In this document: piece by piece, positions 62,089 to 64,000 of the stretch | Layout of the letters: each line of letters opens with the position of its first letter | Numbering within the stretch: position 1 is the stretch's first letter | Source of the DNA: DASUPK01 sp963695675 | GTDB lineage: Bacteria; Actinomycetota; Thermoleophilia; Solirubrobacterales; 70-9 | Direction of reading: 5' to 3' | Length of the DNA: 64,000 nt | Assembly: GCA_963695675.1 (NCBI GenBank) | Contig: CAVOGY010000005.1 | Span: 744,001 to 808,000, forward strand | Notes under the pieces: generated by a model | The model's database searches: none | What the model saw: the letters and a program-made list of their open reading frames with translations, nothing else | What the model was told of the DNA's origin: nothing | Translations under genes and position numbers: made by a program

Positions 62089-62493
62089 TTACGGGATCGG
62101 CCGGCCCGGGTACTGGATCTGCTGCACGGACCAGCCGTTGCCGTCCGGATCGCTGAAGAAGACGAACCGCCCCCAGGGGAAGTCCTGCACCTCTGAGACC
62201 TCGACGCCGCGCTCGGCGAGCTCTGCCCGAGCCGCGTGGGCGTCCTCGACGACGAGCTGCATGCCCTCGAGGCTGCCGGGCTCCATCTGATGGGCGCCGG
62301 TCGTGAGCGCGATCGAGCAGGCGGATCCGGGAGGGGTGAGCTGGACGAAGCGGATCTCGTCGCTCACCCGATGGTCGTGATCGTCGTTGAATCCCACCTG
62401 GTCGACGTAGAAGGACTTGGCGCGGTCGACGTCCGAGACCGGCACCTGGATCAGCTCGAGTCGCCAGTCGATCTTGGTCTTGGTGTCCGCCAT
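62089..62493 (-). CDS. VOC-family (glyoxalase-type) protein
   Basis: 134 residues with two beta-alpha-beta-beta-beta modules: RLELIQVPVSDVDRAKSFYV, then a turn with DEIRFVQLTPPGSACSIALT, and VEVSEVQDFPWGRFVFFSDP with the C-terminal Glu-binding NGWSVQQIQY. Metal ligands of the VOC fold appear at His/Glu positions but cannot be confirmed. It is divergent from the MarR gene and may be under its control. VOC proteins detoxify or bind small electrophiles. Confidence 0.85.
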   Translation of the reverse strand: MADTKTKIDWRLELIQVPVSDVDRAKSFYVDQVGFNDDHDHRVSDEIRFVQLTPPGSACSIALTTGAHQMEPGSLEGMQLVVEDAHAARAELAERGVEVSEVQDFPWGRFVFFSDPDGNGWSVQQIQYPGRPIP

Positions 62494-62549
62494 CGAGATC
62501 TCCTTTCGGTCGGCGTGGGAAAGTAAGCTTCCCTTGCTTGGTGAGTTAC

Positions 62550-62574
62550 TTAGCCGCTAAATATCTTAGTAGAT
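62550..62574. promoter_or_regulatory. MarR-type operator palindromes
   Basis: TTAGC-C-GCTAA (62550-62560) and ATCT-TAGT-AGAT (62563-62574) are adjacent inverted repeats in the 90-bp spacer between the divergent VOC gene (start 62493) and the MarR gene (62586). AT-rich palindromes like these in a GC-rich genome are strong operator candidates. The MarR protein is the likely ligand-responsive repressor. Confidence 0.6.
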
Positions 62575-62585
62575 AAGGGATCGTG

Positions 62586-63062
62586 ATGTCTCCCCGTCGC
62601 TGGCCAAAGAAGGACCTGATCGACGAGCTCGTCAGCGAGTTCCGGGTCTCTGGCAACCAGGACAGCGCCTTCGACAACCTGGCGGCCGAGCGGCTCGGCG
62701 TCAACCGAACCGACCTGCACTGCCTCAACATCATCGAGAACAGCGGGGGCCTCACCGCGGGCGAGCTGGCTGATGAGGCGGGACTCACCACCGGCGCCGT
62801 GACCGGGGTGATCGACCGGCTCGAGCGCGCGGGCTACGCGCGGCGCGTTTCGGACCCTGCCGACCGCCGCCGCGTCAAGCTCGAGGTCACGCCGAAGTTC
62901 TATTCCCGGGCGAACAAGATCTGGGGGCCGATGGCGGCCGATTGGGAATCCCGCCTATCGAGGCGCTTCACCGCCGAGGAGCTCGAGCTGGTCACCGAGT
63001 TTCTCCGCGCCACCAACGAGCTCTCCCGCAGGCACCTGGAGCGCCTACGAAAGATGGGCTGA
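62586..63062 (+). CDS. MarR-family transcriptional regulator
   Basis: 158 residues with a winged helix-turn-helix (TAGELADEAGLTTGAVTGVI, then DRLERAGYARRVSDPADRRR). It has flanking dimerisation helices and ends LSRRHLERLRKMG. MarR proteins typically repress adjacent genes until a phenolic or electrophilic compound binds. The operator at 62550-62574 and the divergent VOC gene give a probable two-way circuit. ATG 62586 or GTG 62583 can serve as the start. Confidence 0.92.
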   Translation: MSPRRWPKKDLIDELVSEFRVSGNQDSAFDNLAAERLGVNRTDLHCLNIIENSGGLTAGELADEAGLTTGAVTGVIDRLERAGYARRVSDPADRRRVKLEVTPKFYSRANKIWGPMAADWESRLSRRFTAEELELVTEFLRATNELSRRHLERLRKMG

Positions 63063-63124
63063 AGGCAGCACCCGGCTGCTATCGAGTACATCCTGGCCCC
63101 CGACCTGCTCGTATAGGAAGCCAT

Positions 63125-63916
63125 ATGGCGGCGACCCAGCAAGAGAAAGGCCAAGCTCTCCGCGCTTTGCACGAGGGCGAGCCGTTCGTGATCCCCAACC
63201 CCTGGGACGCGGGGACCGCCAAGCTGTTGGCGGGCCTCGGCTTCAAGGCGCTCGCCACCACCAGCGCCGGGCTCTGCTTCCGGCTCGGGCGGCCGGACAA
63301 GGTCCTCACCCTCGACGAGGTCACCGCCCACATCACGGAGCTCGACCGGGCGACCGACCTGCCGGTCTCGGCCGACCTCGAGAACGGCTACGGCCCGGCG
63401 CCCGAGGACGCCGCGCGCGCGATCACGCCGCGCCGCCGAGGCCGGCGCGGTCGGCGGCTCGATCGAGGACTACGACCCCGAAGGCGGCATCTACGACTTC
63501 GACCACGCAGTCGAGCGGGTGGCGGCGGCGGTGGAGGCGGCGCGGGCGCTCGACTTCCCGTTCATGCTCGTCGGGCGGGCCGAGAACTTCTTCCGCGGCA
63601 ACCCCGACCTCGACGACACGATCAAGCGGCTTCTCGCCTACGAGGCGGCGGGCGCCGACGTGCTCTACGCGCCCGGGGTCCGGGAGATCGACGGGATCAA
63701 GGCGATCTGCGACGCGGTCGCGAAGCCGGTCAACGTCTTCTCGATGGGCCTGAGCCGCGACAGATCTTCGCGGCCGGAGCCCAGCGGATCAGCACCGCCG
63801 GCGGCCTCACCTTCGCCGCCGCCAACGCGGTGATCGAGGCGGCCGAGCGGATCCGCGACGACGGGGACTTCTCCGGCCTCGGCCTGCCGAACCGCGTCAC
63901 CGAGCTCGGCGCCTAG
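63125..63916 (+). pseudogene. PEP mutase / isocitrate lyase family enzyme, two frameshifts
   Basis: Three in-order blocks. Block one is FVIPNPWDAGTAKLLAGLGF, then LATTSAGLCFRLGRPDKVLT and PVSADLENGYGPAPEDAARA. Block two, after a shift at about 63425, is GGSIEDYDPEGGIYDFDHAV, then FPFMLVGRAENFFRGNPDLD. Block three, after about 63757, is IFAAGAQRISTAGGLTFAAA. Each block is a well conserved piece of the ICL/PEPM superfamily, whose members cleave or form C-C or C-P bonds next to carboxylates. The substrate cannot be told. The two shifts look like base-calling indels at repeated G/C runs. Confidence 0.8.
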
Positions 63917-63924
63917 CGCGCCCG

Positions 63925-64000
63925 CTACTCGGACGGGACGTCGGTCGGCATCTTCATCTGCCGGCCCGCGAGCTTGGAGAAGACCCGGTCGGGAAGGACG
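63925..64000 (-). CDS. C-terminal fragment of an SDR-like dehydrogenase
   Basis: Only the last ~25 residues (LPDRVFSKLAGRQMKMP then a short tail) and the TAG stop at 63925 are inside the window. The Arg-Gln-Met ending resembles the tail of actinobacterial short-chain dehydrogenases. The rest of the gene lies beyond the end, so this call is weak. Confidence 0.35.
   Translation of the reverse strand, partial: VLPDRVFSKLAGRQMKMPTDVPSE

Overview
This is a high-GC window with short intergenic spaces, many GTG/TTG starts, ATGA or GTGA overlaps inside operons and several large secreted or membrane protein families. The gene content fits a deep-branching actinobacterium, most likely of the class Thermoleophilia (Solirubrobacterales/Gaiellales type). 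It includes a fabD-fabH-fabG-acpP-fabF-accD type FAS-II cluster with an InhA-like FabI, class II ribonucleotide reductase next to nrdR, an ECF sigma factor with a long C-terminal extension, abundant LuxR/NarL regulators, and a topoisomerase I of archaeal-looking type. The taxonomic call is inference. At least seven genes carry single-base frameshifts, including one that should be essential, so the assembly probably contains indel errors and apparent pseudogenes need care.

Layout. 1-6,662 is a surface-polysaccharide block: a broken glycosyltransferase fragment, two GT2 glycosyltransferases (one frameshifted), a large polytopic GT-C-like membrane protein and a nucleotide-sugar dehydrogenase. 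6,892-8,880 is a mosaic of gene remnants (secreted GH-A-like glycosidase, a lipoprotein-type propeller gene in two pieces, an RTX-like tail). 8,880-10,629 holds a secreted lipoprotein and two genes of unknown function, followed by tRNA-Thr(CGU). 10,799-18,687 is an enoyl-CoA hydratase facing the minus-strand FAS-II operon. 18,795-26,784 holds two two-component systems, a TPR-LuxR regulator, a cupin and a methyltransferase. 26,809-31,132 is replication (holB, tmk, topA). 31,347-39,638 holds a sugar epimerase, a Met8-like siroheme enzyme, a hemolysin-III protein, nrdR-nrdJ with an NrdR-box-like palindrome, and an anchored secreted protein. 39,608-46,606 holds an amine oxidase, an MFS pump with its MerR regulator, PhzF, and a metal-permease/CsoR unit with a perfect CsoR-type operator. 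46,635-54,968 holds an SGNH lipoprotein, a Vps62-like membrane protein, a giant cyclase-ATPase-TPR regulator and an FAD oxidase. 55,057-55,240 is an unassigned structured RNA candidate with its own terminator. 55,306-63,916 holds a Ca2+/H+ antiporter, secreted proteins, the ECF sigma operon, a UDP-glucuronate decarboxylase-like enzyme, NTF2-like and VOC proteins, a MarR regulator and a frameshifted PEP-mutase/ICL-family enzyme. The end of an SDR-like gene closes the window.

Genes that appear to work together: the glycosyltransferases, nucleotide-sugar dehydrogenase and epimerase/decarboxylase genes (envelope sugars); the FAS-II operon; nrdR with nrdJ under an NrdR box; permease, DUF4396 protein and CsoR (metal efflux); MFS and MerR (drug or solvent efflux); and the sigma factor with the secreted protein it overlaps.
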